A DNA stretch of 64,000 bases from contig CAMDNZ010000006.1 of the NCBI GenBank assembly GCA_945903445.1, forward strand, positions 37,327 through 101,326. The letters run 5' to 3'. Shown here piece by piece: positions 24,553 through 33,328 of the stretch. The notes under the pieces were generated by a model that made no database searches, had not been told where the DNA came from, and was given only the letters and a program-made list of their open reading frames with translations. This DNA comes from Bordetella parapertussis. GTDB lineage: Bacteria > Pseudomonadota > Gammaproteobacteria > Burkholderiales > Burkholderiaceae_B. The translations under genes were made by a program, and so were the position numbers. Each line of letters begins with the position of its first letter. The first letter of the stretch is position 1.

Positions 24553-26457
24553 ATGCGTGGTTTGACCCTTCGCTTCGTTTTTGCCGTCTTGGCCGTGCTC
24601 ACGCTGAGTCGTTTGGCGCTCAGTATCTGGTTGTGGGAGCGCGTGGCGCCCGCCGGTGGACTGGTGCCTGTGATGTTGGGCGGCTTGCGCATCGACGTGG
24701 TGATGATTTCGATGGCGGCTATTTTGCCCGCCGTCCTGTCACCCTGGCTGGGACATTTACGCTGGCCCACGCGGTTGACGGCGTGGTGGTTCCGGGTGGC
24801 GTTTTTAGTATTCGTTTTCCTGGAAGTGGCCTCGCCTCAGTTCCTAATCGAGTACGACTCGCGCCCCAATCGCATGTTCTTCGAGTATTTATCGACCCCG
24901 CGCGAAGTGGCGGGAATGTTATGGGGGGGCTATAAGGGCGTGCTGTTAGTGGGCGCGTTGGTGATGGTGTTGGCGGCCTGGGGTTCGGTGCGCCTGTTCC
25001 CGATCGATCGTCCCGACCGGGCACCGCCCTGGTGGCAGCGTGCCGTGGCGTCGGTGTTGATATTGGCGGTGGGCATTCTGGCGATTCGGGGCACCTTGGC
25101 GCATCGTCCTATCAACCCATCGACGGTCGCGTTCGCGGGCGATGCAATGGTCAATACCTTGCCGCTCAACGGCTTGTACAGCGTGACCGATGCCGCGTAT
25201 CGCATGAAAGACGAGCGGTCTTCGGCCAATCTGTATCCCTCCATGCCCGACGTGCGTATGCATGCGCTCGTGCGCCAGGCGGCCGGTTTGACCGGTCCGA
25301 TGCTCGATCCCGAACGTCCCAGCCTGCACCTGCAAACGGCTTCGAAGCGTCACGACAAGCCCTTGAATCTGGTCATCATCATTCAAGAGAGTCTGGGTGC
25401 GCAGTATGTCAAAAGTCTGGGCGGCCAGGATCTGACGCCGCGTCTGGACGAATTGGGCCAGCAAGGCTGGATGTTCGAGCGGGCCTATGCCACTGGCACC
25501 CGGTCGGCGCGTGGTCTGGAAGCCATTACAGCAGGCTTTTTGCCGACGGCCGCGGAGGCGGTGCTTAAGCTGCCGCGCTCGCAAAGCGGCTTCTTTACGC
25601 TGGCCGATTTGCTGGGCCGTAAAGGTTACGACACCCGTTTCATCTATGGCGGCGAGGGTCACTTTGACAACATGCGCAGCTTCTTTCTAGGCAACGGTTT
25701 CGACCAGATGCTGGATCGCAAGACCTTCGAGCAAAAGAATTTCGTGGGGTCGTGGGGCGCTTCCGACGAGGATATGTACGCCAAACTGGATAGCACCCTG
25801 CGGGAACAGCCGGCAGACAAACCGGCGCTGACGGTGGCGTTCACAGTAACCAACCACACGCCCTGGGAATATCCCGCGGGGCGGATCGACCCCGTCGGCC
25901 CGCCCGCAACGGTCGAAAACACCGTGCGTTACGTCGATTGGGCGCTGGGCGAGTTCTTCGACAAAGCCCGTCAGGCGCCTTACTGGAAAGACACCGTGTT
26001 CCTGGTCATCGCCGACCACGACTCGCGGGTATTCGGTGCGAGCCTAGTACCGGTCGGCCGGTTTCATATTCCCGCGCTGATTCTGGGGGCGGGTATCGAG
26101 CCGCGCCGCGACCCGCGTATCGTCAGCCAGATCGACATGGCCCCCACCTTACTGTCGCTGATCGGTATCGATGCCGAACACCCGATGGTGGGGGCCGATC
26201 TGACTCGCCGCGATCCGAATCGAGCCATCATGCAGTATGGCGACAACTTCGGGTATTTGAAGGGTAATTCGCTGCTGGTGTATGAGCCGAATCGTCCTGC
26301 GAACCAGTTGGGTTATGGCGTTTTACCGGACGGCAGCGACCGGTTCACCCCAGAGCCCACCTCGCCCGTACTGGCCGACGAGGCTTTGGCGCACGCCTTA
26401 TGGCCCAGTTGGATGTATATCAACGAGGCGTACCGGCTGACGCCTCAGGCGCGCTGA
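24553..26457 (+). CDS. LTA synthase/OpgB-family membrane sulfatase-fold transferase
   Basis: 634 residues. About five transmembrane helices in the first 180 residues, then a periplasmic alkaline-phosphatase-fold domain. NLVIIIQESLGAQYV carries the metal-binding Glu, ATGTRSARGLEAIT the likely threonine nucleophile, and VIADHDSRVFG the C-terminal metal ligands. Relatives transfer phosphoglycerol or phosphoethanolamine from phospholipids to a glycan or lipid in the periplasm (LtaS, MdoB/OpgB, EptA). Which donor and acceptor apply here is unknown. GGAG precedes the ATG. The three-box promoter suggests induction by the adjacent two-component system. The 3' end overlaps mutM by 13 bases. Confidence 0.85.
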   Translation: MRGLTLRFVFAVLAVLTLSRLALSIWLWERVAPAGGLVPVMLGGLRIDVVMISMAAILPAVLSPWLGHLRWPTRLTAWWFRVAFLVFVFLEVASPQFLIEYDSRPNRMFFEYLSTPREVAGMLWGGYKGVLLVGALVMVLAAWGSVRLFPIDRPDRAPPWWQRAVASVLILAVGILAIRGTLAHRPINPSTVAFAGDAMVNTLPLNGLYSVTDAAYRMKDERSSANLYPSMPDVRMHALVRQAAGLTGPMLDPERPSLHLQTASKRHDKPLNLVIIIQESLGAQYVKSLGGQDLTPRLDELGQQGWMFERAYATGTRSARGLEAITAGFLPTAAEAVLKLPRSQSGFFTLADLLGRKGYDTRFIYGGEGHFDNMRSFFLGNGFDQMLDRKTFEQKNFVGSWGASDEDMYAKLDSTLREQPADKPALTVAFTVTNHTPWEYPAGRIDPVGPPATVENTVRYVDWALGEFFDKARQAPYWKDTVFLVIADHDSRVFGASLVPVGRFHIPALILGAGIEPRRDPRIVSQIDMAPTLLSLIGIDAEHPMVGADLTRRDPNRAIMQYGDNFGYLKGNSLLVYEPNRPANQLGYGVLPDGSDRFTPEPTSPVLADEALAHALWPSWMYINEAYRLTPQAR

Positions 26458-27272
26458 CAGACCGGGCAGTAGTAGGTGGCACGTTGACCCTGTACGATGC
26501 GACGGATCGGCGTGGCGCATGCCCGGCAAGGCAAACCGCCCCGCTCGTAGACGGCGGCGTGAATCGTGAAATACGCCCCAGGCTCGCCGGTGGCATTCAC
26601 ATAGTCGCGCAGGGTGCTGCCGCCGGACTCCAGGGCGTCGGCCAGCGTGGCTCGAATAGCGTCCGCCAGACGGTCGCAACGCTTTCTGGACAATCGCCGT
26701 GCCGGGGTTTTCGGGTTGACGCGTGCGCGAAACAGGCTCTCGGAGGCATAAATATTGCCGACGCCTACGACAGCATGGCCGGCTAGCAAGACTTGCTTGA
26801 TAGCCGTGCTGCGGCCTTGGCAATGAGTATGCAACCATTGCCCGTCGAAGCGATCGTCAAAGGGCTCGATGCCCAATTTGGCGAGTAAAGGATGGCCATC
26901 GAGCGATCCGGCCTCGGCCGGATGCCACAGCACCGCACCGAAACGGCGGGGATCGTGCAGGCGGTAGATGGCGTGATCGAATACCCAATCGACATGGTCG
27001 TGCAGGCGCGGCGGCTCGTTCAATGCCACCCGGCGCAAAGATCCCGACATGCCCAGGTGCACGATTTGCGTACCGTGGCCGAACTGGAGCAGCAGATACT
27101 TTCCCCGGCGCGAGCACGCCAATACCGGTCGACCGGCCAGCAGGGCAGGCAGCTCGGGCGGGATCGGCCAGCGCAGGCGAGCTTGACGAACCACCAGCTT
27201 GCGTACCGTCTGGCCCGTGATTACTGTAGCGATGCCACGTCGCGTCGTTTCGACTTCGGGAAGTTCCGGCAT
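26445..27272 (-). CDS. mutM: formamidopyrimidine-DNA glycosylase
   Basis: 275 residues, normal Fpg length. It excises 8-oxoguanine and formamidopyrimidines and cleaves the AP site. The start MPELPEVETTRRGI provides the N-terminal proline nucleophile and Glu3 after removal of Met; GRRGKYLLL-like SRRGKYLLLQF carries the conserved lysine loop; GVGNIYASESLF is the helix-two-turn-helix; the C-terminal zinc finger is formed by CRAC and CPVC. The reading frame continues upstream of the ATG but that extension overlaps the TPR gene and is not coding. Confidence 0.96.
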   Translation of the reverse strand: MPELPEVETTRRGIATVITGQTVRKLVVRQARLRWPIPPELPALLAGRPVLACSRRGKYLLLQFGHGTQIVHLGMSGSLRRVALNEPPRLHDHVDWVFDHAIYRLHDPRRFGAVLWHPAEAGSLDGHPLLAKLGIEPFDDRFDGQWLHTHCQGRSTAIKQVLLAGHAVVGVGNIYASESLFRARVNPKTPARRLSRKRCDRLADAIRATLADALESGGSTLRDYVNATGEPGAYFTIHAAVYERGGLPCRACATPIRRIVQGQRATYYCPVCQRA

Positions 27273-27296
27273 GAGCCAGTGTAAGATCAACCTAAT

Positions 27297-29141
27297 ATGA
27301 GTACTGATTGTGCCATCAACCGGACGGACCGCGTGAAGTTGTCGTTTAAACCTTTGAATCTGGGGTTCGCCGCGGCAGCGCTCGCGCTTGCGGCCTGCCA
27401 TGTCCCCGCCGTCGCTGCGGCAGACGCTACCGGACCCCGCATGGGGCCGCGTAACCCGGCCCCGGAAACCGCCGTCATTCGGTTGCGTCCCGGGCAAACG
27501 CCCCTGGTCACGCTGACCTCCGACATCCTGTACCGCGTGCTCGCCTCCGAAATCGCCGCCCAGCGTGGTGCATTCGGTAGCGCCGGCACCACCCTGGTCA
27601 ACTTGGCACGAGACACGGGCGACGCCCGGTTGGCGCGGCGTTCGCTCGAATTCTTCATGGCGGGCAACAACTTGCAGGGCGCTCTGCAAGCCGCCCGCAT
27701 GTGGGCGCGTCTGTCGCCCAACGACATCGAAGCCAGTTCGACCGAGCTTGCGCTGGCTGCGGCCAACGGCCAGACCTCGGGTCTGGCCGACGCACTGAAG
27801 GCGCGTATTGACGCCTCGACCGACAAGCCTGCCGCGTTGGCGCAAGCCGTCGTCGTGCTCAGTCGCTTGTCCGATCGCCGGGCTGCGCTGTCCATCCTCG
27901 ATCGAGCCCTAAGCCCTGGCGTCAAAGCCTTGCCCGCAGCCCGCATGGCTTTGGCCGATGCGGCGCAATCTGCCGGTGACGGTCGGCGCGCGTTGACGGA
28001 AGCGCAGATGGCGCTGGTGGCCGCACCCTCCTCGGAGGAAGCCGCACAGCGGGTATTGGAATACGGCATGGCCGTTGATCCCGAACAGGCGGTCGCTCAG
28101 GCGCGGGCATTTCTTGCGCGTCATCCTCAAGCTCGTCGTTTGCATCTGACCTTGGCCTCGCAACTGTCCGACGCCGGTGACGACGAGGGCGCTTTGGTCG
28201 AACTGCGCGCCATGGCGCGTCAGGCGCCTGAAGATTTCGATCTGCTACTGCTGCAAGGCCAACTGCTCTACAAGAACGGCCAAAGTCCAGAGGCTCGTCG
28301 CGTGCTCGAACAATATGTCGATGTTCAGCAGCAGCGTGGCAGCGCCGCACCGCCTGGGGCGACCGACGCCGGTGCGGCCGCCGCCGAAGCGCATATCCTG
28401 CTGTCGCAGATCGCCGAGGACGAGGGCCGCTACGACGATGCCGTCGCGCAACTTGCGCGAATCGAAGATCCCTCACTACGGCATTCGGCGCAGTTGCGCC
28501 AGGCCAGCTTGCGGGCAGAACAAGGCCGGGTGGACGAGGCTTTGAGCATCATCGAACAGGCCCAGCCCCAAGACGAGGAAGAGCGTTTGACGGGCGTGCT
28601 GGCCCGTTCTCAAATCTTGCGTAACGCCGATCGGATCGACGCCGCCGTGAAAACGCTGGAAGCCGCCGACCGCGAGGTGCCCGATGTCGTCGAGATCAAG
28701 TACGACCTCGCGATGCTGTACGAGCGCCAGGGCAAGTACAAGGAAATGGAGCGGCAGTTTCGTGAAGTGATCGCTTTGGCACCCGACCATGCACATGCCT
28801 ACAACGCCCTGGGTTATACCCTGGCCGACAACAACACCCGATTGTCCGAAGCGCATGAGCTGATCGCGCGTGCGCTGACGTTGTCGCCTAAGGATGCATT
28901 CATTCTGGACAGCATGGGGTGGGTCAAATTCCGTTTGGGTGACTTGACCGCCGCCGTGCAGTATTTGCGTCAAGCCTATGCCATACGGCCCGAGGCCGAC
29001 ATCGCCGCCCACCTGGGTGAGGCCTTGTGGTTGCAGGGGCAACGCGACGAGGCGCAGCAGCTGTTTCGTTCGGCGGCGCAAGCCGCGCCCGATAATGCAG
29101 CGCTACAGGGCACGATCAAGCGTTTAGGAGTGCGGCTGTGA
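27297..29141 (+). CDS. tetratricopeptide repeat (lipo)protein
   Basis: 614 residues, Ala-rich, helical throughout, with clear TPR units in the last third (for example AYNALGYTLADNNTRLSEAH and DSMGWVKFRLGDLTAAVQYL). The N-terminus has a signal sequence ending in ALALAACHVPAVA; a lipobox-like LAAC is present. A GTG 12 codons downstream would give a more compact signal peptide, so the start is uncertain. Divergent from mutM with 24 bases between the starts; its stop overlaps lolB. The mutM-TPR-lolB-ispE order recurs in Burkholderiales; the protein is probably a periplasmic or outer-membrane scaffold, function unknown. Confidence 0.82.
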   Translation: MSTDCAINRTDRVKLSFKPLNLGFAAAALALAACHVPAVAAADATGPRMGPRNPAPETAVIRLRPGQTPLVTLTSDILYRVLASEIAAQRGAFGSAGTTLVNLARDTGDARLARRSLEFFMAGNNLQGALQAARMWARLSPNDIEASSTELALAAANGQTSGLADALKARIDASTDKPAALAQAVVVLSRLSDRRAALSILDRALSPGVKALPAARMALADAAQSAGDGRRALTEAQMALVAAPSSEEAAQRVLEYGMAVDPEQAVAQARAFLARHPQARRLHLTLASQLSDAGDDEGALVELRAMARQAPEDFDLLLLQGQLLYKNGQSPEARRVLEQYVDVQQQRGSAAPPGATDAGAAAAEAHILLSQIAEDEGRYDDAVAQLARIEDPSLRHSAQLRQASLRAEQGRVDEALSIIEQAQPQDEEERLTGVLARSQILRNADRIDAAVKTLEAADREVPDVVEIKYDLAMLYERQGKYKEMERQFREVIALAPDHAHAYNALGYTLADNNTRLSEAHELIARALTLSPKDAFILDSMGWVKFRLGDLTAAVQYLRQAYAIRPEADIAAHLGEALWLQGQRDEAQQLFRSAAQAAPDNAALQGTIKRLGVRL

Positions 29142-29713
29142 TGCGGGCGTGGCGGTGTTTGGCGCTCTTGGGCGCATGCGTTGCGGTGGCGGCCTGCGTG
29201 ACGCCCACTCGTATGGCCAGCACGCCTGGCGCGGAAGCGTCGTTTTCACGTGCGGGTCGTTTTGCCTTGACCGTCACGCAAGCGGGTGGCCGCCAGGATG
29301 CCGTGCAAGGCGGCTTTTCCTGGCTGGACGAACGCGATCGTTATGTCTTGGATCTGACCAATCCGCTGGGTTCTACCCAGGCGCGGGTCGAAGGTCGGCC
29401 CGGGGCCGCCGTGCTGACCCGGGCCAATGGCGAACGGCTGAGCGCTGCCGATCCCGACGCACTGGCCGAGGAGGCATTGGGCAGTCGCATCCCCGTGGCG
29501 GGTTTGCGCGACTGGTTCCAAGGACGCCTGGCGTCGGCGCCCGCAGCCTCGGACGTCACGCACGATTCACAGGGTCGCGTGCAGGCGTTCGAGCAAGGCG
29601 GCTGGCAGGCCAAGCTGTCGCGTTACGACGAGGCCGGTCCGCAATTGCTGGTGCTGGAGCGCCGCGAGACGGATCGCCGTATCGTTTTGCGGCTGGTCGT
29701 CGATCCCGCTTGA
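29138..29713 (+). CDS. lolB: outer membrane lipoprotein insertase LolB
   Basis: 191 residues. A lipoprotein signal with VAVAAC lipobox (Cys near residue 20), then a LolB-like half-barrel: SRAGRFALTVTQ, GGFSWLDERDRYVLDLTNPLGSTQARVEG and a C-terminal KLSRYDEAGPQLLVLERR. LolB accepts lipoproteins from LolA and inserts them in the outer membrane. AGGAG precedes both a GTG overlapping the TPR stop and the following ATG; either could be used. It precedes ispE, as in many gamma- and betaproteobacteria. Confidence 0.9.
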   Translation: MMRAWRCLALLGACVAVAACVTPTRMASTPGAEASFSRAGRFALTVTQAGGRQDAVQGGFSWLDERDRYVLDLTNPLGSTQARVEGRPGAAVLTRANGERLSAADPDALAEEALGSRIPVAGLRDWFQGRLASAPAASDVTHDSQGRVQAFEQGGWQAKLSRYDEAGPQLLVLERRETDRRIVLRLVVDPA

Positions 29714-29725
29714 ACCCGTAGCGCC

Positions 29726-30694
29726 ATGTTGTACGACGTTCCGGCCCCTGCCAAAGTCAATCTCTTCTTGCACGTTGTGGGCCGCCGTGCCGATGGCTAC
29801 CATTTGCTGCAAACTGCGTTTCAGTTCATCGACATGCAAGATACTTTGCATTTCGAGCGCCGTACCGACGGGCGGATCGATCGCGAATTCGATTTGCATG
29901 GCATTACGCCTTCCGACGATTTGACGTTACGCGCCGCCCGAGCCTTGCAGCAGGCGACAGGCGTACACGACGGCGTGCAGATTGCATTGCATAAGACCAT
30001 CCCGGCAGGCGGTGGCTTAGGTGGCGGGTCCAGCGATGCGGCGTCTACCCTGATCGCGCTGAACCGACTGTGGGGCTGCGGTCTGTCGCGCGAAGCGCTC
30101 ATGCAGATCGGCTTGAGCTTAGGGGCTGACGTGCCCGTGTTCGTGTTCGGTCAAAGCGCTTTTGCCGAAGGCGTGGGCGAACGGCTGACGGCCTTGGACC
30201 TACCCGTGACCGGCTTTATGGTCGCGCAGCCGCAGGTTTCGGTACCGACCCCAGAAATTTTTCGTGCGTCTGATTTGACACGCGATACTTTTCCAGTCAA
30301 AATAACGGACTTTCTTGCTCACTTAGGTCTGAGTGCTAAAAATGCTGGGCCCAAGCAATTGGGGGCAACATTTGGGCGTAACGATCTAGAGATAGTGGCC
30401 TGTCGGTTGTATCCCGAAGTAGGCCAGGCATTGGAAACCATGCGGGATGCGGTAAATCGGGCGCAAGCGCGAGATGCCAGCGAGCACGGTTTCGATGCTG
30501 TCGTGCGGATGTCGGGTTCTGGTGCATGTGTGTATGCACAATGCAGCAATCTCGAACAAGCCGCTCGCGTCGAGCAGGAAATTATGGCTACAATGCATGG
30601 CGCTGCCGAAAGCAGCACTGCGCAGAAATTTCGGCTGGTGCGGGCATGTCCCTCGCTGATCGAACATCCTCTGCGACATTGGATTGCAGATTAG
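29726..30694 (+). CDS. ispE: 4-diphosphocytidyl-2-C-methyl-D-erythritol kinase
   Basis: 322 residues of the GHMP kinase superfamily. PAPAKVNLFLHVVGRRADGYH at the start and the ATP loop IPAGGGLGGGSSDAASTL are diagnostic for IspE, the fourth step of the non-mevalonate isoprenoid pathway; MSGSGACVYA is the third GHMP motif. It starts 12 bases after lolB. Its TAG stop is followed after a single base by a tRNA gene, so the transcript must be processed to release the tRNA. Confidence 0.95.
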   Translation: MLYDVPAPAKVNLFLHVVGRRADGYHLLQTAFQFIDMQDTLHFERRTDGRIDREFDLHGITPSDDLTLRAARALQQATGVHDGVQIALHKTIPAGGGLGGGSSDAASTLIALNRLWGCGLSREALMQIGLSLGADVPVFVFGQSAFAEGVGERLTALDLPVTGFMVAQPQVSVPTPEIFRASDLTRDTFPVKITDFLAHLGLSAKNAGPKQLGATFGRNDLEIVACRLYPEVGQALETMRDAVNRAQARDASEHGFDAVVRMSGSGACVYAQCSNLEQAARVEQEIMATMHGAAESSTAQKFRLVRACPSLIEHPLRHWIAD

Positions 30695-30695
30695 T

Positions 30696-30769
30696 TGGGG
30701 AGTCGCCAAGTTGGTTAAGGCACTGGATTTTGATTCCAGCATGCGAAGGTTCGAATCCTTCCTCCCCAG
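30696..30769 (+). tRNA. tRNA-Gln (anticodon TTG)
   Basis: Full cloverleaf: acceptor TGGGGAG/CTCCCCA, D stem GCC/GGC, anticodon stem CTGGA/TCCAG with loop TTTTGAT (anticodon TTG, reading CAA/CAG), T arm GAAGG TTCGAAT CCTTC, discriminator G. CCA is not encoded directly after the discriminator. It starts one base after the ispE stop codon. Confidence 0.97.
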
Positions 30770-30780
30770 CCCCAAAATAA

Positions 30781-30840
30781 AAAAAGCTGTTGAACCCGCC
30801 TGTCTGATCCACCGGCTCACGGTTCAACAGCTTTTTGTTT
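30781..30840 (+). terminator. intrinsic terminator after ispE/tRNA-Gln
   Basis: A 16-bp perfect stem: 30781-30796 (AAAAAGCTGTTGAACC) pairs with 30821-30836, with a 24-base loop, followed by T-rich sequence. It ends the lolB-ispE-tRNA transcript before prs and could act in both directions. Confidence 0.85.
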
Positions 30841-30915
30841 TTCGTTTCACGGTAGTGCCGTATCCGTCGGCCCCACGCACTCATCCCCGCCTCGTTCGTT
30901 TCAGACCCATTCATC

Positions 30916-31866
30916 ATGCCCAACGATAGCTTCATGATTTTCACAGGTACCGCCAACACCCGTCTGGCGGTCGATGTGGTCAATCATCTCGACATGTCCC
31001 TGGGCAAAATGACCGTCGGTCGTTTTTCCGACGGTGAAGTGATGGTCGAGATCAACGAAAACGTGCGTGGCAAAGATGTGTTCGTATTGCAGCCCACCTG
31101 TGCGCCCACGAACGACAACCTGATGGAAATCATGGTAATGGTCGATGCCTTGCGCCGCGCTTCGGCAGGCCGCATCACCGCCGCCATTCCGTATTTCGGT
31201 TATGCCCGCCAGGATCGCCGTCCGCGCTCGGCGCGCGTGTCGATCTCGGCTAAGGTCGTGGCCAACATGTTGCAAGTCGCCGGTGTCGATCGCGTGTTGA
31301 CCATGGATTTGCACGCCGATCAGATTCAAGGCTTTTTCGACATTCCGGTCGACAACATTTATGCCGGTTCGATTTTGCTGGGCGACATCGGTCGTCGCGG
31401 ATTGGAAGACCTGGTTGTCGTCTCGCCCGACATCGGCGGCGTGGTGCGTGCCCGGGCGCTGGCCAAGCCGCTGGAAGCCGAACTGGCCATCATCGACAAG
31501 CGCCGTCCGCGTGCCAACGTGTCCGAAGTGATGAACATCATCGGCGAAGTCGACGGTCGCACCTGCGTCATCATGGATGACATGGTCGATACCGCCGGCA
31601 CGTTGTGCAAAGCCGCCGCCGCCCTGAAAGATCGTGGCGCGAAGTCGGTGTACGCCTATTGCACGCACCCGGTGTTGTCGGGCAGTGCAGTCGAGCGTAT
31701 TGCCGATTCCGAGCTGGACGAACTGGTCGTGACCGACACCATCCCGCTGAAGGCCGATGCCGCAGCGTGCGCCAAGATCCGTCAATTGTCGTGCGCAGGC
31801 TTGTTGGGTGAAACTATTTTGCGTATTTCGAATGCCGAGTCGGTCAGCTCTTTGTTCACCGACTAA
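30916..31866 (+). CDS. prs: ribose-phosphate pyrophosphokinase
   Basis: 316 residues, class I PRPP synthase, making PRPP from ribose-5-phosphate and ATP for nucleotide, histidine, tryptophan and NAD synthesis. Seen: the GRFSDGEVMVEINENVRGKD block, PYFGYARQDRRPRSARVSIS with the catalytic loop, the metal/PRPP DLHADQIQGFFDIPVDNIYA segment and the PRPP loop CVIMDDMVDTAGT. Placed between a tRNA-Gln and rplY, as is common in this order. It follows a strong terminator and must have its own promoter. Confidence 0.97.
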   Translation: MPNDSFMIFTGTANTRLAVDVVNHLDMSLGKMTVGRFSDGEVMVEINENVRGKDVFVLQPTCAPTNDNLMEIMVMVDALRRASAGRITAAIPYFGYARQDRRPRSARVSISAKVVANMLQVAGVDRVLTMDLHADQIQGFFDIPVDNIYAGSILLGDIGRRGLEDLVVVSPDIGGVVRARALAKPLEAELAIIDKRRPRANVSEVMNIIGEVDGRTCVIMDDMVDTAGTLCKAAAALKDRGAKSVYAYCTHPVLSGSAVERIADSELDELVVTDTIPLKADAAACAKIRQLSCAGLLGETILRISNAESVSSLFTD

Positions 31867-31910
31867 AACCGTATTCTCGCGCGTCGCTGGTCGCGGCGGC
31901 GTGCGGAACA

Positions 31911-31962
31911 TGTGCCAGGCGTGTTGCCTGGCGCATTCACAATCGGGCGATGCAAGTCGCCC
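31911..31962 (+). promoter_or_regulatory. two tandem hairpins in the rplY leader
   Basis: GCCAGGC/GCCTGGC (31914-31920 with 31926-31932, extendable to 10 bp with one G-T pair) is followed by GGGCGA/TCGCCC (31945-31950 with 31957-31962). The second ends seven bases before the GGAG of rplY. No T-run follows, so these are leader structures rather than a clear terminator; control of rplY translation is a guess. Confidence 0.45.
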
Positions 31963-31979
31963 TTGCTTTGGAGTTTTCC

Positions 31980-32591
31980 ATGAAATTCAACGCCACTTCG
32001 CGTAGCGTCCAGGGATCGAGTGCGAGCCGCCGCCTGCGCCACGCTGGCCGCGTTCCCGCCATCGTTTACGGCGGCGAGGCCAAGCCGCTGAACATCGACC
32101 TCGACCACAACGAAATCTTCCACGCGCTGCGCAAAGAAGAGTTCCATGCGTCGATTCTTGACATGCAATTGGACGGTGGTAAGGGCGAGCAAGTCCTGCT
32201 GCGTTCGGTGCAATGGCACGCGTACAAACAGCAAGTTCTGCACGTCGACTTCCAGCGCGTCTCGGCTAACCAGGCCCTGACCACGAAGGTGCCGCTGCAC
32301 TTCATCAACGAAGAGTCGTCGCCTGCCGTCAAGCTGAACGCTGCAATCGTCAACCACACGGTTACCGAACTGGAAATCGCTTGCTTGCCGAAAAACTTGC
32401 CGCAGTTCATCGAAGTCGATCTGGGCAACCTGATCGTCGGCAACCCGGTACACCTGTCGGACGTCAAGCTGCCCATCGGCGTGACCTACGTCTCGCACGG
32501 TGGCGAAGCCAACCCGGTGCTGGCCACGGCCAACGCCCCGACGGCCGACACCGAGCCGACCGAAGGCGAAGACGCCGCTCCGGCTGCTTAA
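31980..32591 (+). CDS. rplY: 50S ribosomal protein L25/general stress protein Ctc
   Basis: 203 residues: the long form, an N-terminal L25 domain binding 5S rRNA (ASRRLRHAGRVPAIVYGG) plus the C-terminal TL5/Ctc domain (VPLHFINEESSP, EIACLPKNLPQFIEVDLGNL). The tail is acidic and Ala-rich. GGAG precedes the ATG; an in-frame ATG 10 codons earlier lies inside the hairpin leader and is rejected. It sits between prs and pth, the conserved order, and is followed by an intrinsic terminator. Confidence 0.95.
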   Translation: MKFNATSRSVQGSSASRRLRHAGRVPAIVYGGEAKPLNIDLDHNEIFHALRKEEFHASILDMQLDGGKGEQVLLRSVQWHAYKQQVLHVDFQRVSANQALTTKVPLHFINEESSPAVKLNAAIVNHTVTELEIACLPKNLPQFIEVDLGNLIVGNPVHLSDVKLPIGVTYVSHGGEANPVLATANAPTADTEPTEGEDAAPAA

Positions 32592-32640
32592 TTGCCCTTG
32601 GCCGCTGTCCGCATGAATCCTGCGGACAAGCTAGTATCTG

Positions 32641-32682
32641 ACCCTGCGCTGGTTTCTCGCCCGTGCAGGGTTTTTGTTTTTA
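32641..32682 (+). terminator. intrinsic terminator after rplY
   Basis: ACCCTGC (32641-32647) pairs with GCAGGGT (32665-32671), followed by TTTTTGTTTTT. A good Rho-independent terminator separating rplY from pth. Confidence 0.85.
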
Positions 32683-32740
32683 TCGTGCCGATGTCGTGCT
32701 CGTCGTGCGCCGTCAGGCCAAGGTTCTAGGAGTGGGAGAG

Positions 32741-33328
32741 GTGGCGACACCCATACGCTTGATCGTCGGCCTGGGTAATCCTGGGGCGCAATACGAAACG
32801 ACTCGCCATAATGCCGGGTTCTGGCTGGCCGATCATTTGGCTGACGACTTCAAAGCCACTTTCCAGCAGGAAAAAGCGTTTAGCGCCTGGGTGGCCAAAG
32901 CGCGAGTCGATGGCGAGAACGTCGTTCTGCAAAAACCCACGACATACATGAATCGATCGGGCTTGGCGGTGGGCGCCGTGGCGCGCTTCTACAAGTTTGC
33001 ACCCGAGCAGGTGCTGGTCTTGCATGACGAGTTGGATCTGCTGCCGGGTCAGGTCAAGCTCAAGCAGGGCGGCGGCCATGCCGGGCACAACGGCTTGAAG
33101 GATATCCAGGCGGTGCTGGGCAGCCCTGACTTCTGGCGGCTGCGCATCGGCATTGGGCATCCGCGCAGCTTGGGATTGGCACAGCAGGTGGCAGACTTCG
33201 TGTTGCATCCGCCCGGGCGAGAGGATCAGGACGCCATCGATGGCGTCATCACGCGCGGGCGAGTGGCCGTGATGTCCATGCTGGCGGGCGATTTTACGCG
33301 CGCCGCGCGTCAGTTGCAGGACGCTTGA
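32741..33328 (+). CDS. pth: peptidyl-tRNA hydrolase
   Basis: 195 residues. Releases tRNA from prematurely dropped peptidyl-tRNA. VGLGNPGAQYETTRHNAGF holds the conserved Asn and the catalytic His; KPTTYMNRSG and HDELDLLPGQVKLKQGGGHAGHNGL (with the catalytic Asp region) follow. A GTG with AGGAG eight bases ahead is taken as start because it gives the family N-terminus; longer frames run into the rplY terminator. One base before the next gene. Confidence 0.95.
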   Translation: MATPIRLIVGLGNPGAQYETTRHNAGFWLADHLADDFKATFQQEKAFSAWVAKARVDGENVVLQKPTTYMNRSGLAVGAVARFYKFAPEQVLVLHDELDLLPGQVKLKQGGGHAGHNGLKDIQAVLGSPDFWRLRIGIGHPRSLGLAQQVADFVLHPPGREDQDAIDGVITRGRVAVMSMLAGDFTRAARQLQDA

